Numbered from the stretch's first letter, positions 11,123 to 22,614 are shown. The stretch is 64,000 nucleotides of DNA from Xenopus tropicalis (GCF_000004195.4 NC_030678.2:86650904-86714903); one strand, 5' to 3'. The notes: generated by a model from the letters alone, not told the origin. Numbers and translations: made by a program.

Positions 11123-13429
11123 GTAAGTAAACGCTTTGGGAAATGAACCGGCCCGTGGCTGGGAAGTGAAATGATAGTCGGCTCTGGTGCTTACAAGTTG
11201 TGCTGTTGCAGCCAAGTATGCATGAAGGATATTGTCACCTTAAAGGACATGGCCGCGTGTTTCCAGTGGGGCAATGGCTATGGCTAGGGGAAAGGGAGTT
11301 AACAGTTTTGTACGGGCTTGGGGACATTGTCTCATTCTGCTTTGAGGTCCTTGTGGAAGGCAAGGGGAAGTGACACGTGACATGCCCGGTGGCAGCTTTC
11401 TATCCGCCTGGCACGCCGCTAGTTGGGCAGACGGGCGCTGGTAAAAGAACGCAAAGGGTTGCAGAAAAAAACCTAAAAAGCCGCTCTGTTCTAGAGCTTG
11501 GTATGTGGGTGACACACGAGGTGAAGTGGCTGAGCTAGGCCTCCGGCAGGGACAGCCCGGTCTTTTACCGAGGGAGCGTAAGCTATGTGTCAGTAAGTGT
11601 CTGGCTTCCTGTATAAATGTGATGTGAGAGCTGAATCAGAGATAAGCCGCCAGTCTCCTGTTGGGCCCAATATTCTCTATGCCCAGGACGCGTGGTTTGC
11701 ACTTTGCACGGGTAGTTATTAAAGTGATGGTCGGCTAACTATAAAACTATACAGGCATTTTTCAAATAGAATTATAATATTTGTGTTCTGTCTCCCTACA
11801 AGCTATCCTACACCCCATAATCGATTCTACATTAAAGTGCAACACCTTTGATGTCTAAACAGCCCTCACCCCAAAACCAACTTTAAAAAATGATTTCGTT
11901 TTGCTGTTGGAATAAACTAGGGCTTTGTGGGACATTTTGAGTCTACCTGGCAGACATGATAAAGCACTTTAGGCAGATTTGAAATGTTCAAGAAACCTGT
12001 ATTCATACTCTGTCAAATAAAGGTATTTGTACAGTCCTGAATGTGGGCATTCCAGAACAACAAACTGCAAAACCAGTATGTCATTTACTGGTTTAAGATC
12101 CCCACAGAAGCCTATAGACTGAGTGCTTAGAAACCATTTGTGAAGTCACCCATATCAGGTTATTAATAAAAAGTGTATGACAAAGCAGTCAAACTTCATT
12201 ATGTTTGTTTGTGTACCTTCTTGTGTTCATGAGTTAGTCTATATATCTAAAACCAATTTAATGTTCCATGACATTTATGATGTTAAAACAGCCTCAGTAA
12301 TGTTTCTAGAAAACTGCCAGTATGAGACGGAAATAACAAAATTACCAGACACAGTGTCTGCCATTAGCAAGCAGATACATTTTAGCTAGTCAGGTTTGAC
12401 TGTATTGTTCTTCAAATAAGTTTGTGTGTTGGCAACCAGTAGTCCCACTTTAATTTAATCCTGAAGGTTTGATGCTGACTAATTAGCTGGAAGCATGTGT
12501 TGAGACTTGTATGGGGAGGTTCCATTCCTGTTATGATGAAATGGGCTTTGCCAAAGTTGGCTCTTTGCAAAATTTATAATTGCCAATAAATACACTGGCC
12601 AGTTTATTGGCCAAGCTACTTTTGGGACTAAATTTGATGTTGGATGTTTAGGGAAACCCATCAGTTACCAAAATGCCTGTTCCAAATGTAACCTAAAGTA
12701 TAAGTTCCACATCTTTAGAGTAGCATAAAATTATAATAATTATTGCTATCCAACAATACTTGTATTGGCCATCAGTGATATAAAGGTTGGAGGCATGCAT
12801 GTTTTGGGTAGTGTAGTTTGTATCCATTTCTAACATAGTTTTGGTGCATTGATTTTGTGGCAGTTCTGTGGAGACATAAGCATGTCTTCGTTTCTTTAAG
12901 ACTTATAACCTTTTTGACTTCAGCTTAGATATGGAAACAGACTGTTAATTGTGTGTGACAAGACATGCAAATGCATATTTGTGGGTTGCACAAGGAGGCA
13001 AGGAGTTTATCCCAACCTCCAAAACCATTATTAAACTACCCCTTGTGTTTGTTGTTTGTGTATGATAGGAACCTTACTTTGTAAGCTCTATTGGGGCAGG
13101 GACTTATGTAGATGATCAGCTATTTCTGTAGTGCTCATAAAATGTTTTGGCATTATTAAAATAGAGGCTCACGAATGTGTAGGTGTGAGTATTCTAGCAG
13201 TGGGTGAATGTGGTAGTACTTGTGAGTATTTGTCTATATGAAGCAGAATCTGTTGTGTTCATGATGCACTTTTTGACTTCTGTATCGAAACAGCTGCTTG
13301 TTGGAAAATCTCATTACTTAATGTTCTCAAATCACTGTTGTGTTTTTTTTTAAACTCATGGTAAAATAATTCCTTTAAATGTAAATTTCATTACAATATT
13401 TAGTTGCCTTTTTAGGTTATATATACAGG
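11123..13429. other. ptp4a2 intron 1, proximal part
   Basis: The first 500 bases are still CpG-rich. After that the sequence is AT-rich with no exon. At 13060-13160 a repeat tail is recognisable from ttgtaagctctattggggcaggg. Confidence 0.4.
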
Positions 13430-13755
13430 TATAGGACTTGTTATCGAAAATGCTTAGGAGCTGGGGTTTTCTGGATAAGGGCTCTTTCCATAAATTGGAT
13501 CCCCATACCTTAATTTTATTGAAAAATAGATTTAAACAATAAGTAAACCCAATAGGATTGTTTTACCTCCAGTAAGGATTAATTATAACCAAGTTGGATT
13601 CATTTATAAGGTACTGATTTATTATTACAGAGAGAAAGGAAAGCATATTTCAAAATTAGAATCATTTGCTTATAATGGAGTCTATGGAAGATGGTCTTCC
13701 TGTAATTTGGAACTTTCTGGATAACATGTTTCCTGGTAAGGGATCCTGTACCTAA
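13430..13755 (+). repeat. MITE, 'aggtatgggac' family
   Basis: It has the same internal order as 5684-6012: cttaggagctggggttttc, aacccaataggattgtttta, attattacagagagaaagga and gagtctatggaagatgg. The ends are acaggtataggac and gatcctgtacct. It sits in ptp4a2 intron 1. Confidence 0.65.
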
Positions 13756-14676
13756 AGTTTAATGATACCAGACTGAGAAGCTGTAATGGTATAGAGTCTA
13801 TTTGTTCTCAATATAAAGTCACCTTGTCCTGTAAATCTGCTAGTACTGATTACAAAACATTCTCCTGTTTAGTTGTGAAGCACATGTTTCTGGCTAATTA
13901 TAACTAGCTACAGTATATGGATTACAAGGTAAGAATAGTCTTAAATTATACTTAAGTCCTGGCTGACTACTGATACTGCAGTTAGTACAACAACTATTCT
14001 GTGATCTTCTACCCTCAGGGCACATTTGCCCCCTCCCATCCTCTCTGTAGGCTGGGTCTTCCAGTGACTCACATTGTACCTGGGAACATTGTGACCTTCT
14101 CGACTGGAAGTGACAAAAGCACAGTAGTTTCTTCCCTTTCAGTATTTAATCAATATCCTAGAGATGACTTTGATCACCGTGTATTACTCATCCTCCCACT
14201 CTCTAAACATTGAGAGCCAGAAATATAGACATTCATTTTTGTGACTCATATGTTACATATGTTACATATACCCCTCTTTGCTGTATACAGGGGGCATGCT
14301 CATTTGGCTCTGTACATTGCAAAATGACTTAGGATTCTATATTCCTGTGTAGATGAATTGATGGCCTTGCATTACTTCCTTCTCTCTGGGGAAGCTCTGT
14401 GATGGCATATGTAGATCATATAAATAAAATGTATATTTTGTGTGTCTGCAATTCTTTTAGTAAGGCCTGATAGTATGACTGTTATATTCAATATGTTCTT
14501 AGCTAGAGTTTGTATTTAATATTCCAATTTGTAGCATTTATAATATAAATGTAAGTGTCTCTTCGGAAACAGCATTGTTTTTGCTTTGCACTATATGATC
14601 TGAGTATTGCCAGACTTGTTGGGGTAGCCTAATGAAGGAAAACCAGGTGCAGCTTCCTGTCAGTGCAGAAGACATT
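13756..14676. other. Intron 1, no recognisable feature
   Basis: No exon or nameable repeat is seen. Confidence 0.4.
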
Positions 14677-15323
14677 TATCATGAATGTTACTGTATCATA
14701 GACATTTTGGCATTTGTATTGTTTCCTTTCAGTATTTCTGCACTGGTTTTTAACAATGCCAGTATTAAAGTGATACTTACACCAAAAAGCTACTCTTTAA
14801 AATATTAATGTACATTAAAAGTTACCTATAGGTCGTGCTGATCATTAGTGCTACTTTTGTAAGTAATTGTTACTTAAAGTTCCTAAACCTTACTGTTTTG
14901 CCAACCTGACTGTCCCATCTCAGCCTGTCCGTTTATAGTTTTGAATACTAACGGCCTCCTGCTGCACAAATATGGCAGCCCCCTCATAGAGGAACATGGG
15001 GGGAAAATACTTTTATAGCAAAATTATAAATAGCATGCAAAGACAAGTTTATGATAGATGTGTAAAATAAATGTGTTTCAAGCTATGTAAGTGATCCGAT
15101 TATTTAGAGATCTGAACTTTGAGCCTAAGTGTTGGAACTCAACCTTGCATGACCCCTTGCCACATATCACATGTAACTTGGTAGATTGGACAGACAATGC
15201 ACAGGAAAGCAGTTTCGTTTATCAGAGCAAATTTAAGTGTTATTTTAACACATTTAGGAAATGCATTTTCTGTTTCAGAACCCAGTAACTTCTGTGTAGT
15301 AATTTACGGAAGTGATATTATGG
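14677..15323 (+). repeat. Downstream copy of the direct duplication
   Basis: This is the same orientation and order as 9171-9971, but without the CpG-rich insert. In its place are words of the TTAA family (ctgctgcacaaatatggcag, aaatagcatgcaaagaca) also seen at 54651-55007. The match stops on both sides at the same relative points (tatcatgaatg at the left, gtgatatNatgg at the right), which defines a duplicated block. It lies in ptp4a2 intron 1, about 5.4 kb from its partner. Confidence 0.75.
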
Positions 15324-15813
15324 TTGTTCTTAAAATGAATATCCCATGCTTTCCTGTAGATCAGGTTTTAATTTGGTGAGTCTTAATTTTAGATTACTAA
15401 ATGATCTGGACTACATTTCCCATCATGCTTTAATATTATGTTGGACTATGCTGGGAGTAACACCTGGAGGCCAAAAAATATGAATTGCTGAAAATTGTTT
15501 GATACTTGCTTGTGTTTTTTGCACCTTGTATGGATTTACAGTTTGACTATGTAAAAAGCACTTTGCATAAACTTTTTGCCAATTAACTTCGCTGTTAGAG
15601 CAGCAGTATTCAGAATTTGTTTACTTTTGAAATACTGCAAAAAGACATTGGGTTGGATCAGTACCAGAGCACTTTATTTCAGACTTTATACAATGCACTG
15701 AAAATGATTATAATGTATTAGCAGATAATTTTATATTTCTGATTAGTAGATGCTGGGACTTGGGTTAGCCTGTCAGAATCTTACTTTACAATTCTTTTGC
15801 CCATGAGGCTGCC
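15324..15813. other. Intron 1, no recognisable feature
   Basis: AT-rich, without a nameable repeat or exon. Confidence 0.4.
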
Positions 15814-16095
15814 TTAGGGCAGTGGCACATGGGGAGAGTAGTCGCCCGCGATAAATCTTTACTATTGTGGGTGACTGATCTCCCCAACATGCCATCCCAC
15901 CAGGAAGAATGTAAATCACCGGTGGGATGGCTTCATGTCGATTTGGTTTTCCGAAGTTTCCTTGTGAGGCAACTGAAGCGATGCGTATACCAATTTACAT
16001 TCTAGCTGGTGGGATGGCATGTCAGGGAGATTAGTCGCCCGCAATAGTGAAGATTTATCATGGGCGACTAATCTCCCCGTGTGCGACTGCCCTTA
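15814..16095. mobile_element. Palindromic MITE with TTA flanks
   Basis: The two halves are near-perfect inverted copies: gggcagtggcacatggggag at the left, ccgtgtgcgactgccc at the right. Inner arms carry agtcgcccgcgataaatc and ggtgggatggc words. Both ends are bordered by TTA, consistent with a 3-bp TWA target duplication as in PIF/Harbinger elements. Relatives lie at 18210-18486, 22615-22674, 29098-29241 and 40271-40565. There is no coding capacity. Confidence 0.75.
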
Positions 16096-16950
16096 CTCTT
16101 GCCATTAGATAATGTAACATTTTCAGAGAGAGAAGAGCATGCACAAAGTCTAGCACTTTTAGTGAATTCCTTGGGCAATAAGCTTAACACTACTGACACC
16201 TGTGATTCCCACGACCACAGGGTCTGTTGTATAGATAGTTGCGTCACTGGTTAGAGCATATTTTTACCAATGAGCTGGGCATACATTTAACACCCACTTT
16301 GATGTTGGAAACAAGCTAATGTTGACATTAGTGGTAACACTTTAAGATAAAATGCTGTAACATGTTGGAGCTGTATGAATAAAGGATAATAAGTATTAGG
16401 GCATATTGGGGTATATTGAAACTGGTCCTATAGCAAGGCATTTCTTATTCTACTTAGCTCCTTGTGGTGCAGGATCCACATTGAGCTTACCCATCGTCCA
16501 TAAAGTTCATGCCATTAATTGCCGCGCCATGTAGAAAAAAAATCTGCACTTCGTGTAAATGAGCTGGAGGTTCCAGCCTGAACAAAGGTAACTCATATAC
16601 CAGTCCAAATAACTAGGATATAAAGCACACATAATCAGTTGGACCAGTGTTACGAGATGCTACAATTTTTTCCAACTTTATCGGGGATCATTAAACATTG
16701 TAATCAACATACCTAATTTATGCAAGAAGACAGTTTGATTTTAAATCAGATAATTGCCACTTTCTTACATATACCACTCCCTATTGTTTTCAGGCAAAAA
16801 CAACTTATACTATTTTTTGGTGATAATGTCCCTTTAAGGGTAAAGCTGGCCATACACAAACTGATATGATTGTCCTGATAATTTTGGTACCAGGGAGATT
16901 TGTCATTTAATCGATCAGACTGGTCAGAAAATTTCTAACCTGATAAAATG
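16096..16950. other. Intron 1, mostly unassigned
   Basis: Only a fragment at about 16850-16935 (aagctggccatacacaaact), related to 31866-32120 and 50587-50930, is recognised. Confidence 0.4.
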
Positions 16951-17275
16951 GTTGTTCACCTTTTGTGTTTACTTTTACGTACAATGTATAGAGTGCTGCT
17001 GTGAGACAATTTGCTATTTGTCTTTATTTTTTATTTGTGTTTAATTATTTCACTTTTTGTTTGGCAGGTCTCCAGTTTGTAATTTCAATAGCTATCTGGT
17101 TGCTAGGGTCCAAATTATCTTAGCAGCCAGGAAGTGGTTTGAATGAGAGACTGAGATATAAATAGGAAAGCCTCACAGAGCATTAGTTTTTGGCTGCTGG
17201 GTCAGTGACCCCCCCCCCCTTTGAAAGCTGGGAAGAGTCAAAAGAAGGCGGCTTATCATTTAAATTGTGAAATGT
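16951..17275 (+). repeat. MITE, 'ggttgttcacctttaa' family
   Basis: Landmarks are tctggttgctagggtccaaatt, interrupted in other copies, gagactgagatataaatagg and gggtcagtgacccccc. Other copies are at 27396-27725, 37360-37806, 45782-46215 (interrupted), 58732-58800 (fragment) and 63476-63812. Copies often border on TTAAAGG, suggesting a TTAA target. Confidence 0.6.
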
Positions 17276-17299
17276 TGTTCAGATTCGATCATTCTACAC

Positions 17300-18122
17300 A
17301 TAGTAACATAGTAAGTTGGGTTTAAAAAAAGACATACGTCCATCACGTTCAACCATAATGCCTATATATAACCTGCCTAACTACTAGTTGATCCAGAGAA
17401 AGGCAAAAAAACCCCATCTGAAGCCTCTCTAATTTGCCGCAGAGGGGAAAAAATTCCTTCCTGACTCCAAGATGGAAATCGGACCAGTCCCTGGATCAAC
17501 TTGTACTAAGAGCTATCTTCCATAACCCTGTATTCCCTCACTTGTACTGAGAGCTATCTCCCATAACCCTGTATTCCCTCACTTGCTAAGAATCCATCCA
17601 GCCCCTTCTTAAAGCTATATAATGTATCAGCCAGTACAACTGATTCGGGTAGGGAATTCCAGAACTTCACAGCTCTCACAGTAAAAAATCCTTTCCGAAT
17701 ATTTAAATGGAACCTCGCTTCCTCTAAACGGAGTGGGTGCCCTCGTGTTCGTTGGAAGGACCTACTGGTAAATAAAACATTAGAAAGGTTATTATATGAT
17801 CCCCTTATATATTTATACATAGTTATCATGTCACCTCTTAAGCGCCTCTTCTCCAGTGTAAACAGACCCAACTTGGCAAGTCTTTCTTCATAACTGAGAC
17901 TTTCCATACCCTTTACCAGCTTAGTTGCCCTTCTCTGGACCCTCTCTAACTCAATAATGTCCCGTTTGAGCACTGGAGACCAAAACTGAATAGCATATTC
18001 TAGATGGGGCCTTACCAGCGCTCTGTAAAGGGGAAGAATAACCCCCTCCTCCCGTGAATCTATACCCCATTTAATACAGCTCAAAACCTTGTTTGCCCTT
18101 GCAGCTGCTGCCTGGCATTGCT
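17300..18122 (-). mobile_element. 5'-truncated non-LTR retrotransposon (LINE) 3' end
   Basis: The reverse strand encodes the C-terminal part of a LINE ORF2 and its 3' tail. The tail ends in the short repeat tagtaacatagtaag at about 17300, as expected for a LINE 3' terminus. Within the 3' region a block of about 44 bp is duplicated in tandem (acttgtactRagagctatct at about 17500-17585). The element is cut off at 18122, where a 40-bp inverted copy of its own sequence begins, a sign of inverted 5' end integration. Confidence 0.75.
17554..18084 (-). pseudogene. LINE ORF2 C-terminal fragment, 176 codons
   Basis: The fragment corresponds to the region after the reverse transcriptase core of CR1/L2-type LINEs. 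It includes VRPHLEYAIQFWSPV followed by LERVQRRATKLV, the hallmark segment just past the polymerase thumb. It continues with LFTLEKRRLRGDMITMYK and RGHPLRLEEARF. No polymerase YxDD motif is present because the element is 5'-truncated. The frame runs open upstream through CQAAAARANKVLSCIKWG to the hairpin at 18122, so the listed start is only the first start-like codon. It is a dead fragment in an intron of ptp4a2, opposite to its transcription. Confidence 0.8.
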
Positions 18123-18177
18123 TGCTACAGCCAAGCTAGCAATGCCAGGCAGCAGCTGCAAGGGCAAACAAGGTTTT
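18083..18177. repeat. 40-bp perfect inverted repeat at LINE break
   Basis: Arms at 18083-18122 and 18138-18177 are exact reverse complements, separated by 15 bases. Both arms are LINE coding sequence (the AAAARANKVL region). The left arm belongs to the element and the right arm is an inverted piece of the same sequence. Confidence 0.9.
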
Positions 18178-18209
18178 GTTAACATCCCATTTATCTCAGA
18201 GGTGTTGGG

Positions 18210-18486
18210 TTAGGGCTCTGGTACACGGGGAGATTAGTCGCCCGCAACAAATCTCCCTTGTTGCGGTCAACTAATCTCCCCGATATGACATCCCACTGGC
18301 GAAAATGTAAATTGCCGGTGGGATGGCGTATGCGGCGACGATTTCTGCAAATCGCGCCACCGCGTATGCCATCCCACCGGCGATTTACATTTTTGCCGGT
18401 GGGATGTCATGTTGTGGAGTTTAGTCGCCTGCAACAAGGGAGATTTGTCGCGGGCGACTAAACTCCCTCATGTGCCAGAGCCCTTA
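18210..18486. mobile_element. Palindromic MITE with TTA flanks
   Basis: It is nearly symmetric: gggctctggtacacggggag at the left, catgtgccagagccc at the right. CpG-rich arms contain gtcgcccgcaacaaatctcc and ggtgggatggcgtatgc. TTA borders both sides. The high CpG content compared with the copy at 15814 suggests a younger copy. Confidence 0.75.
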
Positions 18487-19104
18487 AGGGTGTCCCTTGA
18501 CGAGTGTGAAATAAAAAAAAAAAAAGGTAGCAAACATTTTCCTTCTAAAAATACTGTACAGTCAGCATTATCTGTTCAAGCAGTTAGGTTAGTGGCACAC
18601 TCAACTCTTTACATCATGCACGGTGATGTTAGCTCTGTGTGTGTATGGAAGAGCTATCTGAATTCTAATATATACAGATATACAGTATAACTGTTTTGGC
18701 ATACCAAAAGTTATGTTGATTACAATAGTCATTCTGTGAGAAACTTTGTTCAGAAGTTATTGCATTTCAGAGAGATGTATTTTTTTCTATCCATAGTTGG
18801 TGGTTTTGTTATTTTGCTGGCGATACAAGGAATGTGCTGCTTTGGGCAACAAGTGAAAAGTGGTAGTGGGTGTAGCAGCGATCAAAATGCCAAATATGCC
18901 ATACCCTCAAAGTTAACAATTTCTATAGTTTATTTGAGAATCTTAAACAGAAGTTGATCAGGATGTACACGTTTATTGTATTTTTTTTTTTTGTCTGTTG
19001 GATATTGACTAACTGCTTATGAAATTCTACCCTGTGTACATGGTAAATATTTGCTATTCTTTTATTATATTTGTTTTCCTTTGGGGTTTATAAGTGGCAA
19101 GATA
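18487..19104. other. Intron 1, no recognisable feature
   Basis: AT-rich, with an A tract at about 18511-18523. No exon or repeat family is recognised. Confidence 0.4.
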
Positions 19105-19106
19105 TA

Positions 19107-20709
19107 CAGTGGTGTGAAAAACTATTTGCCCCCTTCCTTATTTCTTATTCTTTTGCATGTTTGTCACACAAAATGTTTCTGATCATCAAACACATTTAAC
19201 TATTAGTCAAAGATAACACAAGTAAACACAAAATGCAGTTTTTAAATGAGGGTTTTTATTATTTAGGGAGAAAAAAAATCCAAACCTACATGGCCCTGTG
19301 TGAAAAAGTAATTGCCTAGAACCTAATAACTGGTTGGGCCACCCTTAGCAGCAATAACTGCAATCAAGCGTTTGCGATAACTTGCAACGAGTCTTTTACA
19401 GCGCTCTGGAGGAATTTTGGCCCACTCATCTTTGCAGAATTGTTGTAATTCAACTTTATTTGAGGGTTTTCTAGCATAAACTGCCTTTTTAAGGTCATGC
19501 CACAACATCTCAATAGGATTCAGGTCAGGACTTTGACTAGGCCACTCCAAAGTCTTCATTTTGTTTTTCTTCAGCCATTCAGAGGTGGATTTGCTGGTGT
19601 GTTTTGGGTCATTGTCCTGCTGCAGCACCCAAGATCGCTTCAGCTTGAGTTGACGAACAGATGGCCGGACATTCTCCTTCAGGATTTTTTGGTAGACAGT
19701 AGAATTCATGGTTCCATCTATCACAGCAAGCCTTCCAGGTCCTGAAGCAGCAAAACAACCCCAGACCATCACACTACCACCACCATATTTTACTGTTGGT
19801 AGGATGTTCTTTTTCTGAAATGCTGTGTTACTTTTACGCCAGATGTAACGGGACACGCACCTTCCAAAAAGTTCAACTTTTGTCTCGTCGGTCCACAAGG
19901 TATTTTCCCCAAAGTCTTGGCAATCATTGAGATGTTTTTTAGCAAAATTGAGACGAGCCTTAATGTTCTTTTTGCTTAAAAGTGGTTTGCGCCTTGGAAA
20001 TCTGCCATGCAGGCCGTTTTTGCCCAGTCTCTTTCTTATGGTGGAGTCGTGAACACTGACCTTAATTGAGGCAAGTGAGGCCTGCAGTTCTTTAGATGTT
20101 GTCCTGGGGTCTTGTGGCCTCTCGGATGAGTTGTCTCTGCGCTCTTGGGGTAATTTTGGCCTGGGAAGGTACACCACTGTTCCATGTTTTTGCCATTTGT
20201 GGATAATGGCTCTCACTGTGGTTCGCTGGAGTCCCAAAGCTTTAGAAATGGCTTTATAACCTTTACCAGACTGATAGATCTCAATTACTTTTGTTCTCAT
20301 TTGTTCCTGAATTTCTTTGGATCTTGGCATGATGTCTAGCTTTTGAGGTGCTTTTGGGCTACTTCTCTGTGTCAGGTAGCTCCTATTTAAGTGATTTCTT
20401 GATTGAAACAGGTGTGGCAGTAATCAGGCCTGGGGGTGACTACAGAAATTGAACTCAGGTGTGATAAACCACAGTTAAGTTATTTTTTAACAAGGGGGGC
20501 AATCACTTTTTCACACAGGGCCATGTAGATTTGGAGTTTTTTTTCTCCCTTAATAACGTAAACCTTCATTTAAAAACTGCATTTTGTGTTCAATTATGTT
20601 ATCTTTGACTAATAGTTAACGGTTTTTGATGAGCAGAAACATTTAAGTGTGACAAACATGCAAAAGAATAAGAAATCAGGAAGGGGGCAAATAGTTTTTC
20701 ACACCATTG
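19107..20709 (-). mobile_element. Tc1/mariner transposon, copy 2, full length
   Basis: This 1603-bp element in reverse orientation is flanked by TA (19105-19106 and 20710-20711). Both long inverted repeats are present. The inner direct repeat at the 3' side is altered (attgcctagaacc instead of attgccccctgaacc). It lies in ptp4a2 intron 1, antisense to the gene. Confidence 0.92.
19323..20330 (-). CDS. Tc1-like transposase, open but frame-altered, 335 aa
   Basis: The frame is uninterrupted, but relative to copy 1 it carries a 13-base deletion near 20159 and a 2-base deletion near 20112. Together they remove 15 bases and restore frame. Residues 58-73 are therefore read in another frame, which destroys the GRP linker between the two helix-turn-helix motifs. 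The catalytic DD34E residues (WTDETK, QQDNDPKH, NPIEMLW) are all kept. Other changes include W146 to G in DFWEN. The protein probably cannot bind its ends normally but could keep a folded catalytic domain. It is best treated as a defective transposase. Confidence 0.85.
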   Translation of the reverse strand: MPRSKEIQEQMRTKVIEIYQSGKGYKAISKALGLQRTTVRAIIHKWQKHGTVVYLPRPKLPQERRDNSSERPQDPRTTSKELQASLASIKVSVHDSTIRKRLGKNGLHGRFPRRKPLLSKKNIKARLNFAKKHLNDCQDFGENTLWTDETKVELFGRCVSRYIWRKSNTAFQKKNILPTVKYGGGSVMVWGCFAASGPGRLAVIDGTMNSTVYQKILKENVRPSVRQLKLKRSWVLQQDNDPKHTSKSTSEWLKKNKMKTLEWPSQSPDLNPIEMLWHDLKKAVYARKPSNKVELQQFCKDEWAKIPPERCKRLVASYRKRLIAVIAAKGGPTSY

Positions 20710-20711
20710 TA

Positions 20712-21884
20712 TGTTGTCTTTTCGAGTAGAGGGATGATTTAGGTTGAAGCTCAATTTGAAGGCATTTGTCTTTTATTGCTGGGTTATTGACATGTGTAAA
20801 GGCAGATAACACCTCACTGAGGCCAGAAGATCTTTCTATAATGGGTGGTTCCCTGTGGGGGAAGGTTCCTAGAAGTGCTGTTTTACATTAGTGACACCAA
20901 AAATTGCTTGACAGTTTCAGAACGTGCCACCCCTTGTTTTCCTGATAGTTGTATGACAAGAACTTTGATAAGGAAACAGGTGCATAATAAGAGCCATTTA
21001 ATATTTCATTATAAAGGACTTTTTTGCATGTTTCTTTACTGGACAATAACGTTTTCTTATCTGAACCTTTTACCTAAAATAATGGGCGTGAAAGGCACTA
21101 TTTATGCTTTAGTGTCTGTGACCTGACTGGGTGAATGCACTAACCTTTTCCACACTATCTGCATTTTTTTAAACCCTTCAGCTGCTGCTGCCTGTACGAG
21201 TCAAGCCAGTGCTGCAAATGGCCCTTGTCCAACTGCATGCTTTGGGAGAGGTCTGAGGTGAGGGGAGGAAGATGGGGGTGGGGGCTGAGCAATTCTGCAT
21301 ATTCATTTCTCTGCCAGGAATTCCTGGCCCAACTTCACTCACATGTCAGTGTTGGAGTTAAACACGCGGAAACCTGATTATTCAGGTACTGGCTGGCTTT
21401 GCCAAAGAATGAGGTGACTGTCCCTTTTCTTCAGTTCGCCACAGCATGATCTTAAGTTTCAGTTTTATTGGAAGACTTGTGACTGCCAAACTAGGCACCA
21501 CATGTACAACTGTGAATGTAATACATCCAGATAAAGCTTGTCAAGAAGATTAGCAGGAATTTGCTGCCATAAATCTCTCCCAGTAATGTACTCTGTATAT
21601 TCTGATTTAAACCCTGGGTCCACTTTGTAAAGCATTCTTGTGAAAGGTTTCACTGTTAAACAAGAGTAAACCCTGCTTTTAATAATTCCTACTTGTTTGT
21701 TGCCTGTAATAAATTTAGAGGATTTTTTTAAAATATCTATACTATGCATGAAAGTAGGATCCTACCTCGTCAGATGGCATGAGGAGATTGTTTGGAGTTA
21801 CAGGGACATATCGTCTGACTGCTCACTACTCTTTTTTGGTATGAAACAAATTACTCCGTTATGGTGTCTGTATACTGCCCGATC
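20712..21884. other. Intron 1, no recognisable feature
   Basis: No exon is supported. At about 21255-21290 there is a G-rich patch (ggtgaggggaggaagatggg), and ccaggaattcctgg near 21316 is a small palindrome. No repeat family is recognised. Confidence 0.35.
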
Positions 21885-21892
21885 CTCTAGGG

Positions 21893-22315
21893 CAGTGTGT
21901 GCCATGCTCTGTCGGCTCTATGCTGCCTCTGTGTGCCATACTCTGCCTGCCTTAGCTGCCTGTGTGTGCCATGCTCTGCCTGCCTTAGCTGCCTGTGTGT
22001 GCCATGCTCTGTCGGCCCTATGCTGCCTGTGTGTGCCATACTCTGCCTGCCCTACCCTCCTGCTGTGTGCCATATTGTGCCAACCTTATGCTCTGTGTGC
22101 CATACTGTGGGATATGAGGGGATATCTCTACAGTGAGCCCCAAGCATTTGGCTTTTGCTGCACTACCACCATTAATGTGGGCATGGTTTTAAAAGCTCTT
22201 GTGGTTTGAAGTGGTTGCAGTTTAAAAAGGGGAGTGATCAAAACTGTTAGCAGCCCTCCATCATTTAGGCCAGAAAAATTCCAGCCCTCGGGACCACAGA
22301 ATTTGGACAGCACTG
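21893..22315. mobile_element. hAT-type MITE with internal 33-bp minisatellite
   Basis: The termini are cagtgtgtgcc and ggacagcactg. A perfect 8-bp duplication, ctctaggg, lies at 21885-21892 and 22316-22323. CAGNG-type ends with 8-bp duplications define the hAT superfamily. From the left end to about 22120 it consists of about seven 33-34 bp units of the type gtgtgtgccatactctgcctg followed by ccctatgctgcct. The right part is unique and non-coding. The repeated ORFs (VCHALPALAAC) are a by-product of the tandem repeat. Confidence 0.85.
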
Positions 22316-22323
22316 CTCTAGGG

Positions 22324-22614
22324 TACATGACCAATCGGGTCAAATGGATGGATGCCATGCATGGATGACTCTTCTGTTATTTCATGCCAATAGCCCAAAC
22401 AATAGGAACTGCAAAAAGTGCAGTGGAGCCTACTGGTCCTCTTCATATTCTCATCTAGTAATGTCCAGTGCAACCCCCCAATTATCTGAATCAGGACATG
22501 ACCTCCTTCATGACATACATGTATAGATGGTTGGGCAGTATGGTAGAAATCAACCAAGTTACAAGACCAAATCTGGGCAACTTTAGAAGTGGCTCTGGTA
22601 GGCTGAAACTTCAC
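22324..22614. other. Intron 1, no recognisable feature
   Basis: Nothing assignable is seen. Confidence 0.35.

Noticed and set aside
21697..22209. 170-codon ORF with VCHALPALAAC repeats
   Set aside because: By-product of the minisatellite inside the hAT MITE.
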